NCBI RefSeq assembly: GCF_003311645.1
Contig: NZ_QEST01000088.1
Coordinates: forward strand, 1 to 64,000
Reading direction: 5' to 3'
DNA: 64,000 nt
DNA from: Streptomyces sp. PT12
GTDB lineage: Bacteria > Actinomycetota > Actinomycetes > Streptomycetales > Streptomycetaceae
The number at the start of each line of letters is the position of its first letter. The stretch's first letter is position 1. The notes beneath the pieces are model-generated. The model saw only the letters and a program-made list of their open reading frames with translations, was not told the origin of the DNA and searched no databases. Below, one piece after another: positions 8,197 to 15,899 of the stretch. Position numbers and translations under genes: made by a program.

Positions 8197-8853
8197 TCAG
8201 GAGTGGGCGTCGGGGCCCGGCGCCCAGGCGGGCCGCCGCGGGTCGTCGGCGCGCACGACGACGTCCGCGCGCTCGGCTGGCCCGGTCTCGCGCTCGTACC
8301 GTTCGAAGGCGGGCAGCGTCCAGCGTTCGTCCTCGGGGGTCCGCCGCCCGAGCGCCCCGGGCGACAGGCTCAGATGCACCGACAGGTCGGCGGGGAACCA
8401 GCGCCCCAGCAGGAACGTGCCGTGCAGCAGGAGAACGCCGCCCCGCGGCAGCTCGACATAGGGGCTGCGGGTGGCCCGGTCCCGCTCGGGGTCCCACAGG
8501 TCGGGCAGCACCCGGCCGCTGCCTCCGGGATCCAGCGGCGTGAACACCTCGCGCCACAGCGCCCGTTCGTCGAGCCACAGGTCGAGATAGGCGTCGGCGT
8601 CGCGCTTGCCGTACTCGTACCGCAGCGACGCCGCCCGCAGAAAGCCGGAGGCCGCCACCACCAGCGCCTCGCGGCCGCGCAGCCGCAGCTCCCGCGCCAT
8701 GCCGTCGGCGAGCTCGGCGCCCCCGGCGACGGGCGCCCCGTCGATCACCACGCGCGCCCACGCCCCGGCCTCCCCCGCCACCCGGTCCACCCGGTCCACC
8801 CGGTCCACCAGCTCCCCGGTGAGCCGCTCCCAGCTGATCGCCTCCATCCGCAT
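8197..8853 (-). CDS. Uridine-kinase-like protein lacking a P-loop
   Basis: About 218 residues, similar in layout to actinobacterial proteins annotated as uridine kinase: an N-terminal strand (RVVIDGAPVAGG) where the P-loop should be, then ASGFLRAASLRYEYGKRDAD, a GSGRVLPDLWDPERD block, and GGVLLLHGTFLLGRWFPADL. The nucleotide-binding consensus GxxxxGK[ST] is not present: the Lys and Ser/Thr are replaced by GGAEL. If it is a kinase, ATP binding must differ; a lost activity is equally possible. Near the N-terminus, three 9-bp repeats (8779-8805) encode VDRVDRVDRV. ATG at 8853 or 8847. Confidence 0.75.
   Translation of the reverse strand: MRMEAISWERLTGELVDRVDRVDRVAGEAGAWARVVIDGAPVAGGAELADGMARELRLRGREALVVAASGFLRAASLRYEYGKRDADAYLDLWLDERALWREVFTPLDPGGSGRVLPDLWDPERDRATRSPYVELPRGGVLLLHGTFLLGRWFPADLSVHLSLSPGALGRRTPEDERWTLPAFERYERETGPAERADVVVRADDPRRPAWAPGPDAHS
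8779..8805. repeat. 9-bp in-frame tandem repeat, three copies
   Basis: Unit CACCCGGTC on the plus strand, three exact copies, encoding repeated Val-Asp-Arg on the minus strand in the kinase-like gene. Confidence 0.85.
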
Positions 8854-8932
8854 CCCCCCATCCTCCCGCCCTCACCCACCGCATCGACACGTCGGCTGCG
8901 AGTAGCCGAGCGGGCCACGGCATGACGTGGGA

Positions 8933-8956
8933 CCCGGGGTCTAGCCAAACCCCGGG
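8933..8956 (-). terminator. Hairpin, likely 3' end of the tRNA-like RNA
   Basis: Eight perfect pairs (CCCGGGGT with ACCCCGGG) around an 8-nt loop, 80 nt past the tRNA-like part and before the kinase-like gene. No U-run follows, which is common for Streptomyces terminators. Confidence 0.5.
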
Positions 8957-9007
8957 CCCCTGTGGGTCCGTCCGTGTGCACACCCCGGCTGTTCATGAGG
9001 CGGGTCA

Positions 9008-9120
9008 GGGCCCAGCGCGTGCTCTGCCTTTGAGCCACCGCCGCATGTGGCGCGGCGGGCCGGATTCGAACCGGCAATCTCGACGCTTCTGCCCGCGTCC
9101 GGTCGCCCGGGCGATGGACG
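9008..9120 (-). ncRNA. Circularly permuted tRNA-like RNA
   Basis: On the minus strand the 3' half of a tRNA precedes its 5' half. In order: T arm (9075-9059, GCCGG TTCGAAT CCGGC, 5 bp), 3' acceptor strand CCGCCGC (9058-9052), discriminator G and CCA (9051-9048), a 3-nt joint CAT (9047-9045), 5' acceptor strand GCGGCGG (9044-9038, 7/7 pairs with the other strand), TG, D arm GCTC AAAGGCA GAGC (9035-9021, 4/4 pairs), A26, and CGCGC (9019-9015). CGCGC pairs with GCG-T-CG (9086-9081) upstream, with one bulged T, leaving a 5-nt variable loop AGATT. Invariant tRNA bases are in place: U8, A14, G18, G19, A21, U54, U55, C56, A58, and the 15-48 pair (A-U). The anticodon loop is the open point, so no anticodon is assigned. 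A hairpin (9120-9096) precedes it. No normal-order tRNA half can be found for either part. Confidence 0.7.
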
Positions 9121-9243
9121 GGATGCTGAGTCTGGAGCGAGAGTCTGAGATTGATTTCCTCATGACAAGCTTCAGCGTCAGCTTGCGCTCCTCAGGCGCA
9201 CCCCGGCATGCACGCGCCACACGCGGCCACCGGGGAGATGGAA

Positions 9244-9273
9244 AGCCTATCCGTTCACCGACGGGCGCGTCAG
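9244..9273 (-). promoter_or_regulatory. Candidate promoter of the tRNA-like RNA
   Basis: CTGACG (9273-9268) and TAGGCT (9249-9244) with an 18-bp spacer, overlapping the stop codon of the upstream gene. It predicts a start near 9237 and a transcript of roughly 300 nt ending at the 8933-8956 hairpin. The -35 is imperfect. Confidence 0.4.
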
Positions 9274-10001
9274 CCGAACAGATAGCCGAATATGGCGTCG
9301 CCCGCCCGCTGGTCGGTGACCTCCATGCCGTTGGCCTCCTCCCGGGCGAACTTCACCGCCTGCTGAAGCTTCTCGATCCGTTCCAGCAGCTCGTTCACCC
9401 GGCGGGCGGGGAGCGCGCCGGAGAACTTGACGGTCGTCCAGTACCCGACGGGGATGTCCTCGTAGTACACCTCGACCTGCGCCGGGTGCTTCTCGGTCGC
9501 CTCCGCCTTCACATGGTTGCGCGGGACCTTCTTGGTCCTGACCGTGCGCACGGCGTCCGTCTTCCACCAGTCCGTCGAGCCGTCGAGCGTCCAGGACTCC
9601 GCGGCGTCCAGCACCGGCAGCTTCCGCAGGAACGCACCGAGCTCGCCCAGCTGCTTCTCCAGGAAGAGCAGATACGACACCGGCACATCGCGCAGCAACG
9701 GCCGCCCCTCCACCGTCACATCGGCGCTCGCCGTGCGGTTCGCCCAGTCCTTCGTGGCGGTCACGTCGAACAGCCGGGTGAGCGTCTTCGCGGTCTCGCG
9801 GAGCACGTCCTCCGCCTTGACCTGCACGCGCGTGGACTCGGGCGGCAGCTGCTCGCCCTCCTCGTCCTTCGGCTGGTACGTCCGTGAGATCCCGGCGAGC
9901 AACGCGGGCTTGGTCAGCCCGTGATGCACCCCCGCCAGGTCCTGCTGCACCTTGGACTTGACGCCCTTCTCCACCGCGATGATCTGATTGAGCTTCGCCA
10001 C
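9270..10001 (-). CDS. Conserved actinobacterial protein of unknown function (DUF7873-like)
   Basis: About 243 residues. I recall this family (starting xAKLNQIIAVEKG and ending DAIFGYLFG) as very well conserved across Streptomyces and close relatives but uncharacterised; the domain number is from memory. Visible features: a KVQQDLxxxHHGL segment, an ISRTYQPKDEEGEQLPPES stretch, several Trp residues in the middle, and a C-terminal amphipathic helix. No signal peptide. I set the start at the GTG at 10001 because the family begins there; the open frame runs on to 10070. Divergent from the small gene at 10100. Confidence 0.82.
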   Translation of the reverse strand: MAKLNQIIAVEKGVKSKVQQDLAGVHHGLTKPALLAGISRTYQPKDEEGEQLPPESTRVQVKAEDVLRETAKTLTRLFDVTATKDWANRTASADVTVEGRPLLRDVPVSYLLFLEKQLGELGAFLRKLPVLDAAESWTLDGSTDWWKTDAVRTVRTKKVPRNHVKAEATEKHPAQVEVYYEDIPVGYWTTVKFSGALPARRVNELLERIEKLQQAVKFAREEANGMEVTDQRAGDAIFGYLFG

Positions 10002-10099
10002 AGGAGCACCGTAGTCCCCCGCACACCCGTACGGCGACCCCATTCGGCCCGCCCGAGGCGACCTTCCCACAGCGCCCCGCGCGCCTCACGATAGAGCGC

Positions 10100-10357
10100 A
10101 TGGACACAGACACGGGTCGGGCACAGCTGGAGCTCTATGTGGAGGCGCTGCGAAGCAGGTTGGCGCCGGATCAGTTCATCGTGTTAATGCGGGCGTTCAC
10201 CGCCTGCCGGGGCGGGGGGTCGGCCCTCGCGCCCGGACTCCCGCTCACCGCGCAGGAGCAGGAGCTGTTCACGCCCGAAGTGCAGAGCGAGATGCTCACG
10301 CTCATGGCCATCGGCATGGACACGATCAGGAGGCCGCTGGAGCGGGCCGAGCCATGA
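10100..10357 (+). CDS. Small hypothetical protein
   Basis: 85 residues, predicted helical (LELYVEALRSRLAPDQFIVL; then a Gly-rich turn; then helices to the end), no membrane segment. Not recognised. Codon bias is typical of the genome. It overlaps by 4 bp (ATGA) with a tiny 22-codon frame at 10354. Confidence 0.55.
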   Translation: MDTDTGRAQLELYVEALRSRLAPDQFIVLMRAFTACRGGGSALAPGLPLTAQEQELFTPEVQSEMLTLMAIGMDTIRRPLERAEP

Positions 10358-10422
10358 GCGCTCCGCCCGCGGAGACGCCCCCACTCACGGAGACGACCCC
10401 GCCCGCGGAGACGCCCCCGTAG
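10354..10422 (+). CDS. Possible 22-codon repeat peptide
   Basis: An ATG overlapping the stop of the previous gene opens a 22-codon frame made of two PPAETPP units separated by LTETT. The underlying DNA has two exact copies of a 17-bp block (CGCCCGCGGAGACGCCC) 42 bp apart. It may be a translated short peptide, or a decayed Pro-rich tail that once was fused to the 85-residue protein. Low confidence as a gene. Confidence 0.2.
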   Translation: MSAPPAETPPLTETTPPAETPP

Positions 10423-10604
10423 GCCGCCGTTCCCCGGCTCGTCGAGCCAGCGGCCTCAGCCGCGCCCTCACGGGGCCCGCCCCGGGCACGGGAGTGGCCA
10501 TGGACGCGCGAGACGGGCGCGGTGCACCGGCGAACGCGGCGCGGAGTGACATCTTTTTCACGAGTCGCGGTCGTGGCGTGCGACCGGAGTGAAAGGGGCC
10601 GCGC

Positions 10605-11855
10605 ATGCGGGAGGTACCCGAGCAGCTTGCCGATCTGGTCAAACGGAGCAACGAGCCCGTGGTGATCCAGACGCTCCGCTCGACGGCCGCCGCGACCATC
10701 TCCTATATCGTCGCCCTCTGGGTGACCGACGTCGAGGCGCCCCTGCTGGCGCCCCTGACCGCGCTCCTGGTCGTCCAGGTCACCCTCTTCGCCACGATCA
10801 CCACGGGCGTCCGCCGGGTGAACTCCGTGATCGCTGGCGTCCTCATCGCCACCGCGTTCAGCTCCCTGGTCGGCCTCAGCTGGTGGAGCCTGGCCCTGCT
10901 GATCCTGACGTCCCTCTCGGTCGGCCACCTGGTGCGGGTGAGCGAGTTCGTCCCCGAGGTAGCGATCAGCGCGATGCTTGTCCTGGGCGTCGCCCAGGTG
11001 ACCGCCACCGCGCTCGACCGCGTCGTGGAAACGGTCATCGGCGCCGTCGTCGGGCTGCTGTTCAACATCATCTTTGTGCCGCCCCTCTGGGTCGGCTCCG
11101 CGGGCGAGGACATCGAGGAGCAGGCGCGGCGCATGCGCGAGCTGCTGCGCAGGCTCAGCGAGGAGGCCGAGCAGGGCCGCAGCCCCGTCCAGCGGGTCTC
11201 CGCCAAGCTCAACGAGGCCCGGCGCCTGGACCAGGACATCGCCCAGGTGGACGCCTCCATCAGCCAGGCGGAGGAGAGTCTGCGCTTCAACCCCCGGGTC
11301 AAGGAGCCCCTGGTCACCCGCATCGTGCTGCGCACGGGGCTCGACACCCTCGAGGTGTGCGCGGTCATCCTGCGCACCCTCACCCAGACGATGCGCGACC
11401 TCGCGGCCCGCCGCGCCGACGAGCCGCTGTTCCCGCCCGAGGTGGCCCCCGCCCTCCAGGAGCTGCTGGCCAACCTCGCGGGAGCCGTCGACAGCTTCGC
11501 GACCCTGATCACCAGCCAGGTCAGCACGGCCGCGGACGAGGCCGAGGCGTTCCTCGCCGTCGAGCTCGACGCCGCCCGCGTCAGCCGCGAACACGTCGCG
11601 CGGCTGCTCCTCGAACGCGTCCAGGAACACCCGCAGCAGTGGCAGCTCCATGGCTCCCTGCTGGCCGAAGTGGATCGAATGCTCGATGAGTTGGACATCG
11701 ACAAGCGGTCGATGCACCTGGCCGAAGAGCTGGACCGCGCCGCCAGCCAGCAGCGCCAGCGCTTCCCGCGCCTGCGCCGGATGGCCGCCCACCCGCTGCG
11801 GGTGGTCCGCAGGAGCAGACGCGCCATCAGGAGCGCGACACCCCGCCGACGCTAG
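10605..11855 (+). CDS. FUSC/aromatic acid exporter-type membrane protein
   Basis: About 416 residues. Residues 20-165 hold six closely spaced hydrophobic segments (for example ISYIVALWV, LLAPLTALLVVQVTLFAT, VIGAVVGLLFNIIFVPPL), the pattern of one FUSC half. A long charged coiled-coil-like cytoplasmic region (residues 170-400) follows, with many Arg/Glu and Gln. Such proteins are annotated as aromatic acid exporter family; the substrate is unknown. AAAGGGG 8 nt before the ATG decides the start. The C-terminus is strongly basic (RRSRRAIRSATPRRR). Convergent with the next gene, only 3 bp apart. Confidence 0.82.
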   Translation: MREVPEQLADLVKRSNEPVVIQTLRSTAAATISYIVALWVTDVEAPLLAPLTALLVVQVTLFATITTGVRRVNSVIAGVLIATAFSSLVGLSWWSLALLILTSLSVGHLVRVSEFVPEVAISAMLVLGVAQVTATALDRVVETVIGAVVGLLFNIIFVPPLWVGSAGEDIEEQARRMRELLRRLSEEAEQGRSPVQRVSAKLNEARRLDQDIAQVDASISQAEESLRFNPRVKEPLVTRIVLRTGLDTLEVCAVILRTLTQTMRDLAARRADEPLFPPEVAPALQELLANLAGAVDSFATLITSQVSTAADEAEAFLAVELDAARVSREHVARLLLERVQEHPQQWQLHGSLLAEVDRMLDELDIDKRSMHLAEELDRAASQQRQRFPRLRRMAAHPLRVVRRSRRAIRSATPRRR

Positions 11856-11858
11856 TGG

Positions 11859-12218
11859 TCAGCGGCCGAACGTGATGTTGCCGTTGATCGTGTCCGCCTG
11901 CACGGCGTTGGTCACCTGGGCCTGACCCGAGATCACGTTCTCCGTGCGGCTCTGCGACACCGTCAGCACCGCCCGGTGCTCATCGGCCCAGCGGCGCAGC
12001 TCGTCGGCGAACGCCGCGTCCCGCGCGGCATGGGCGCGAAGGCGCGCCCTCAGCTCCCGCACGGCCGCGTCGTCCGCCGGGTCCACCGGCTCGGGCTCCG
12101 CGCGCCCGGTCATGCGCCGGGCCAGCCCCATCAGGGACTCCCACGCGGCACCCCCGGCTGCGGTGGCGGCGCCCCCGGCCGCCGCGGTCACCAGGGCAAG
12201 AGCGGCTGCGACATCCAT
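11859..12218 (-). CDS. Small protein with amyloid-signalling-like C-terminus
   Basis: 119 residues. Residues 1-30 are a Gly/Ala-rich hydrophobic helix (a glycine-zipper look), followed by LMGLARRMTG, a charged helical middle, and a C-terminal 22-residue segment NVISGQAQVTNAVQAD..INGNITF. That tail has the NxxxG-xxx-V-xx-xVQAxxIxGxIxF pattern I know from bacterial amyloid signalling motifs (BASS/RHIM-like) in Streptomyces immune-type proteins, where it occurs at the N- or C-terminus of partner proteins. The N-terminal helix resembles Bell-type putative membrane-active domains. No NLR-like partner with the same motif lies in the window. Pattern match by eye only. Confidence 0.65.
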   Translation of the reverse strand: MDVAAALALVTAAAGGAATAAGGAAWESLMGLARRMTGRAEPEPVDPADDAAVRELRARLRAHAARDAAFADELRRWADEHRAVLTVSQSRTENVISGQAQVTNAVQADTINGNITFGR

Positions 12219-12246
12219 GCCTCAACGGTAGCCGCAACTCCCCTCC

Positions 12247-12843
12247 TCAGGGGCGTTGTTCGGACAATCGCCGCCACAGCGGGCCGATCTGGGCGGCCAG
12301 GTCGTCCACCGTGCCATCGTTGTGCAGGACGTGGTCCGCGACCGCGAGGCGCTCCTCGCGCGTCGCCTGGGCCGCCATCCGGGCGCGGGCGTCCTCCTCC
12401 GTCATGCCGCGCAGGCGCGTGAGGCGGTCAAGGCGCGTCTCGGCCGACGCGTCCACCACGACCACCACGTCGTAACGCCCCGCCAGGCCGTTCTCGGCGA
12501 GCAGCGGAACGTCGTGGACGACCACCGCGTCGCGCGGGGCCGCCGCGGTCAGCTCGGCGGAGCGGCGAGCGACCAGGGGGTGCACGATGGCGTTGAGCTT
12601 CGCGCGGCGCTCGGCGTCGCCGAAGACGATCCGGCCGAGCCGCTCGCGGTCGAGGCGCCCCTCCGCGGTGAGGATCCCAGGGCCGAACTCCGCCGCCACC
12701 GCGGCAAGGCCCTCGGTGCCGGGCTCGACCACCTCGCGGGCGATCCGGTCGGAGTCCACGACCACGGCCCCGCGCTCGGCCAGCAGCCGCACCGCCTCGC
12801 TCTTGCCCGCGCCGATGCCGCCGGTCAGTCCCACAGTCACCAT
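12247..12843 (-). CDS. coaE: Dephospho-CoA kinase
   Basis: Last step of coenzyme A synthesis: phosphorylates the 3'-OH of dephospho-CoA with ATP. 198 residues, normal length for the single-domain form. Walker [12 protein letters not shown] is at residues 5-15, then [10 protein letters not shown], the [13 protein letters not shown] lid/CoA region and the R-T-EE-D-AR helix ([13 protein letters not shown]). ATG at 12843; a GTG one codon in is also possible. It follows the PAC2 gene by 10 bp on the minus strand, as in other Streptomyces. Confidence 0.95.
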   Translation of the reverse strand: MVTVGLTGGIGAGKSEAVRLLAERGAVVVDSDRIAREVVEPGTEGLAAVAAEFGPGILTAEGRLDRERLGRIVFGDAERRAKLNAIVHPLVARRSAELTAAAPRDAVVVHDVPLLAENGLAGRYDVVVVVDASAETRLDRLTRLRGMTEEDARARMAAQATREERLAVADHVLHNDGTVDDLAAQIGPLWRRLSEQRP

Positions 12844-12853
12844 GGGCCGCAGG

Positions 12854-13810
12854 CTACCGGTCGCCGTCGCCGTCCTCGTGCTCGGCCAGGAACCGCTCGA
12901 ACACCTCGCCCAGCTCGTCCGCCGACGGCAGCTCGGTCGGCTCGGCCACGAGGTTGCCGCGGGTGGCCGCCCCCGCGATCGCGTCGTACTGCTGCTCGAG
13001 GCCGCGCACCACGGCCACCAGCTCGGAGTCGCCCTCGGCCAGCTCGCGTTCGATCTCGTTCTGCGTCCTCATGGCGCGGCTGCGCAGCGCGTGCGCGGCA
13101 TCGGGGAGGACGAGCCCGGTGGCCCCCGTGATGGCCTCGAGGACCACGAGCGCGGCATCGGGGTAACGCGAGCGCGCGATGTAGTGCGGGACGTGGGCGG
13201 CGATCCCGAACACGTCGAAGCCCGCCTCGATCAGCCGCAGCTCCACCAGCGCCGCCGCGCTCCCCGGCACCTGCGCCTCATCGAAGAGGCCGCCGTGGCC
13301 GCGCACCAGATCGGCTCGGTTCCCGTGGGGGGTCAGCCCCACGGGGCGGGTGTGCGGAACGCCCATCGGGATGCCGTGCGACGTGACGCCGAGCCGCACG
13401 CGCAGCCGCCGCGCGATCTCGCACACCGCCTGGGAGAACGCCTCCCACTCCACATCGGGCTCGGGCCCCGACAGGACGAGAAACGGCTGGTGCGTGGCGT
13501 CGCGCACCAGGCGAACGGTCAGCTCGGGCGCCTCGTACTGCGTCCAGCGGTCGCGGCGGAAGGTCATGCCGGGGCGCCTGGCCCGGTAGTCCACCAGGCG
13601 GTCGTGGTCGAAGTGCGCCACGGTCGTGGAGGGACGGCCGTCCAGCAGCTGCTCCACCAGCTGGCCACCGGTCTCACCGGCGTCGATGAAGCCCTCGAAG
13701 TGGTAGATGAGCACCGGACCCCCGACCATGCCAGGCCCCATGATCGCGTCGACCTCGGCCAGCCCCTCGGGATCCCATGCGTACAACTCCTGCGGATCGC
13801 GCACCGTCAC
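12854..13810 (-). CDS. PAC2 family protein
   Basis: About 318 residues of the PAC2 (proteasome assembly chaperone 2-like) family, a conserved actinobacterial protein of unclear role. Recognisable blocks: [13 protein letters not shown] at the start, [42 protein letters not shown], and the acidic C-terminus ending EHEDGDGDR. The GTG at 13810 is chosen because GGAAGGGG lies 5 nt before it and the family begins there. Sits between rpsA and coaE, a linkage I recall from Streptomyces. No signal peptide. Confidence 0.88.
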   Translation of the reverse strand: MTVRDPQELYAWDPEGLAEVDAIMGPGMVGGPVLIYHFEGFIDAGETGGQLVEQLLDGRPSTTVAHFDHDRLVDYRARRPGMTFRRDRWTQYEAPELTVRLVRDATHQPFLVLSGPEPDVEWEAFSQAVCEIARRLRVRLGVTSHGIPMGVPHTRPVGLTPHGNRADLVRGHGGLFDEAQVPGSAAALVELRLIEAGFDVFGIAAHVPHYIARSRYPDAALVVLEAITGATGLVLPDAAHALRSRAMRTQNEIERELAEGDSELVAVVRGLEQQYDAIAGAATRGNLVAEPTELPSADELGEVFERFLAEHEDGDGDR

Positions 13811-13902
13811 CGCACCCCTTCCGCTTTTTCGCGTATGCACAGGCCAACGCACCGTACCGGATGGGCATTCCCCCTGGAGCGCGCTCGCTCCGTGCGAACA
13901 AC

Positions 13903-13944
13903 CGACCGGGGCCCGCCCTCCCCGATGGGAGCGGACCCCGGTCG
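13903..13944 (-). terminator. Terminator hairpin of rpsA
   Basis: Fourteen pairs (one G-U) between arms 13903-13916 and 13931-13944 with a 14-nt loop, 39 nt past the rpsA stop and before the PAC2 start. Confidence 0.75.
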
Positions 13945-13982
13945 TCACCTCATCCACCGCGTGGCCGCGGCGGTCCTTCGGC

Positions 13983-15488
13983 TCAGCTCTGGCCGCCTGC
14001 CAGCTTCTCCCTCAGCGCGGCAAGCGCCTCGTCGGAGGCCAGCGCACCCGAGTCGTCCGCCTGGGGCGAGGAGTACGAGCCACCGCCCGAGCCACCCGAC
14101 GGGGCGGCGCCACCGCCGCCGCCCGACGCCTCCGCCTCGGCCTGCGCGTCGGCCTCGCGGGACTTGATGACCTGCGCCTGGTGCTGCTCGAAGCGCTGCT
14201 GCGCCTCCGCGTACTGGTGCTCCCACTCCTCGCGCTGCTTCTCGTACCCGGGCAGCCAGTCGTTGGCCTCGGGGTCGAAGCCCTCGGGGTAGATGTAGTT
14301 GCCCTGGTCGTCGTAGGACGCGGCCATGCCGTACAAAGTCGGGTCGAACTCGACGGACATGGGGTCCGGGCCGAAGTTCTCGTTCGCCTGCTTCAGCGAG
14401 AGGCTGATCCGGCGGCGCTCCAGGTCGATGTCGATGACCTTGACGAAGATCTCGTCGTTGACCTGGACGACCTGCTCCGGGATCTCCACGTGGCGCTCGG
14501 CCAGCTCGGAGATGTGGACCAGGCCCTCGATGCCCTCGTCCACCCGGACGAACGCGCCGAACGGTACCAGCTTGGTGACCTTGCCGGGGACGACCTGGCC
14601 GATCTGGTGCGTCCTGGCGAACTGCTGCCACGGGTCTTCCTGGGTCGCCTTGAGCGACAGGGAGACACGCTCGCGGTCCATGTCCACGTCGAGGACCTCG
14701 ACCGTGACCTCCTGGCCGACCTCGACGACCTCGGAGGGGTGGTCGATGTGCTTCCAGGACAGCTCGGAGACGTGCACCAGGCCGTCCACGCCGCCCAGGT
14801 CCACGAACGCGCCGAAGTTGACGATGGAGGAGACGACGCCGGAGCGCACCTGGCCCTTCTGGAGGGTGGTGAGGAACGTCTGGCGGACCTCGCTCTGCGT
14901 CTGCTCCAGCCAGGCGCGGCGGGAGAGGACGACGTTGTTGCGGTTCTTGTCGAGCTCGATGATCTTGGCCTCGAGCTCCTTGCCGACATACGGCTGGAGG
15001 TCGCGGACCCGGCGCATCTCGACCAGCGACGCGGGCAGGAAGCCGCGCAGGCCGATGTCGAGGATCAGACCGCCCTTGACGACCTCGATCACCGTGCCGG
15101 TGACGATGCCGTCCTCGTCCTTGATCTTCTCGATGGTGCCCCAGGCACGCTCGTACTGGGCGCGCTTCTTGGAGAGGATCAGGCGGCCTTCCTTGTCCTC
15201 CTTCTGGAGGACAAGGGCCTCGATCTCGTCGCCGACGGCGACGACCTCGTTGGGGTCGACGTCGTGCTTGATCGACAGCTCACGCGAGGGGATGACGCCC
15301 TCGGTCTTGTAACCGATGTCGAGCAGGACCTCGTCCCGGTCGACCTTCACGATGACGCCGTCGACGATGTCGCCGTCGTTGAAGTACTTGATCGTCTCGT
15401 CGATCGCGGCGAGGAAGGCTTCCTCGGAACCGATGTCGTTGACCGCAACCTGCGGGGTGGTCACGGTGGTCTCGGTGCTGCTCGTCAT
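13983..15488 (-). CDS. rpsA: 30S ribosomal protein S1
   Basis: Ribosomal S1, which binds mRNA at the small-subunit platform and helps initiation. 501 residues with four S1 (OB-fold) repeats at roughly residues 35-105, 120-190, 205-275 and 290-360; each shows the G-x-V-x-x-I-x-x-F-G-A-F-V pattern (for example [14 protein letters not shown]). This is the actinobacterial four-domain form, followed by a charged helix and a Gly/Ser-rich tail of about 45 residues. A strong promoter and an approximately 190-nt leader precede it, and a hairpin terminator follows. Confidence 0.97.
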   Translation of the reverse strand: MTSSTETTVTTPQVAVNDIGSEEAFLAAIDETIKYFNDGDIVDGVIVKVDRDEVLLDIGYKTEGVIPSRELSIKHDVDPNEVVAVGDEIEALVLQKEDKEGRLILSKKRAQYERAWGTIEKIKDEDGIVTGTVIEVVKGGLILDIGLRGFLPASLVEMRRVRDLQPYVGKELEAKIIELDKNRNNVVLSRRAWLEQTQSEVRQTFLTTLQKGQVRSGVVSSIVNFGAFVDLGGVDGLVHVSELSWKHIDHPSEVVEVGQEVTVEVLDVDMDRERVSLSLKATQEDPWQQFARTHQIGQVVPGKVTKLVPFGAFVRVDEGIEGLVHISELAERHVEIPEQVVQVNDEIFVKVIDIDLERRRISLSLKQANENFGPDPMSVEFDPTLYGMAASYDDQGNYIYPEGFDPEANDWLPGYEKQREEWEHQYAEAQQRFEQHQAQVIKSREADAQAEAEASGGGGGAAPSGGSGGGSYSSPQADDSGALASDEALAALREKLAGGQS

Positions 15489-15687
15489 GTGGTAAAGGGC
15501 TCCGGTACGGACATGTTCGTAGGCACTGCTACGCCGAGAGCCCGTATCGCACTGCCGAAGCCGGAGGGCCTGAGAAGCGCTCTCCGACAGTCCGTGACCG
15601 GAAGCGCCTCGACAACCGAGGGGACATACAACAGGTGCGAGCGCGGCCTGCTCTGTCTGAGGCGCGCAGGCCCGCAGCGCGTCTTAT

Positions 15688-15716
15688 AGCATACGGGGGC
15701 ATCCCAGCACGGTCAA
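15688..15716 (-). promoter_or_regulatory. rpsA promoter
   Basis: TTGACC (15716-15711) and TATGCT (15693-15688) with a 17-bp spacer: a near-consensus housekeeping promoter, giving a leader of about 190 nt before the rpsA ATG. The leader could hold autoregulatory structure, but I do not recognise one. Confidence 0.8.
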
Positions 15717-15836
15717 TGCGCGGTTCGCCCCACCAGGGGCCCTATCGGGCCAAATCTGGCACTTCTGCCGGGTGTCCGTTCGGCGAACGCTGGGTGATCC
15801 CTCGCATACATTCCGCCTGGAACGCGGCGGAACGCG

Positions 15837-15870
15837 CCCGCGGCAGGGCGGAAGGCCGCCCTGCCGCGGG
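15837..15870 (-). terminator. Terminator hairpin of the lytic transglycosylase gene
   Basis: Perfect 15-bp stem (CCCGCGGCAGGGCGG and its complement) with an AAGG loop, 30 nt past the stop. The rest of 15489-15899 holds the rpsA leader and promoter and no gene. Confidence 0.85.
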
Positions 15871-15899
15871 GGGGTGCCGCTCGGCTCCCGGTCGCCGTC

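Noticed and set aside
8745-9077. Open frames across the tRNA-like RNA as proteins
   Set aside because: They are translations of the RNA stems on the minus strand, with no ribosome site and unusual codon use.
9096-9120. The permuted tRNA as part of a group I intron
   Set aside because: I looked for P7-type and P3-type conserved segments in leader and trailer; none was convincing, and the length is short for one. It stays as a hypothesis only.
8854-9269. tmRNA (ssrA) in the 416-bp gap
   Set aside because: No tag-peptide frame of the Streptomyces type and no tmRNA-specific 5' end; the D stem is also intact, unlike tmRNA.
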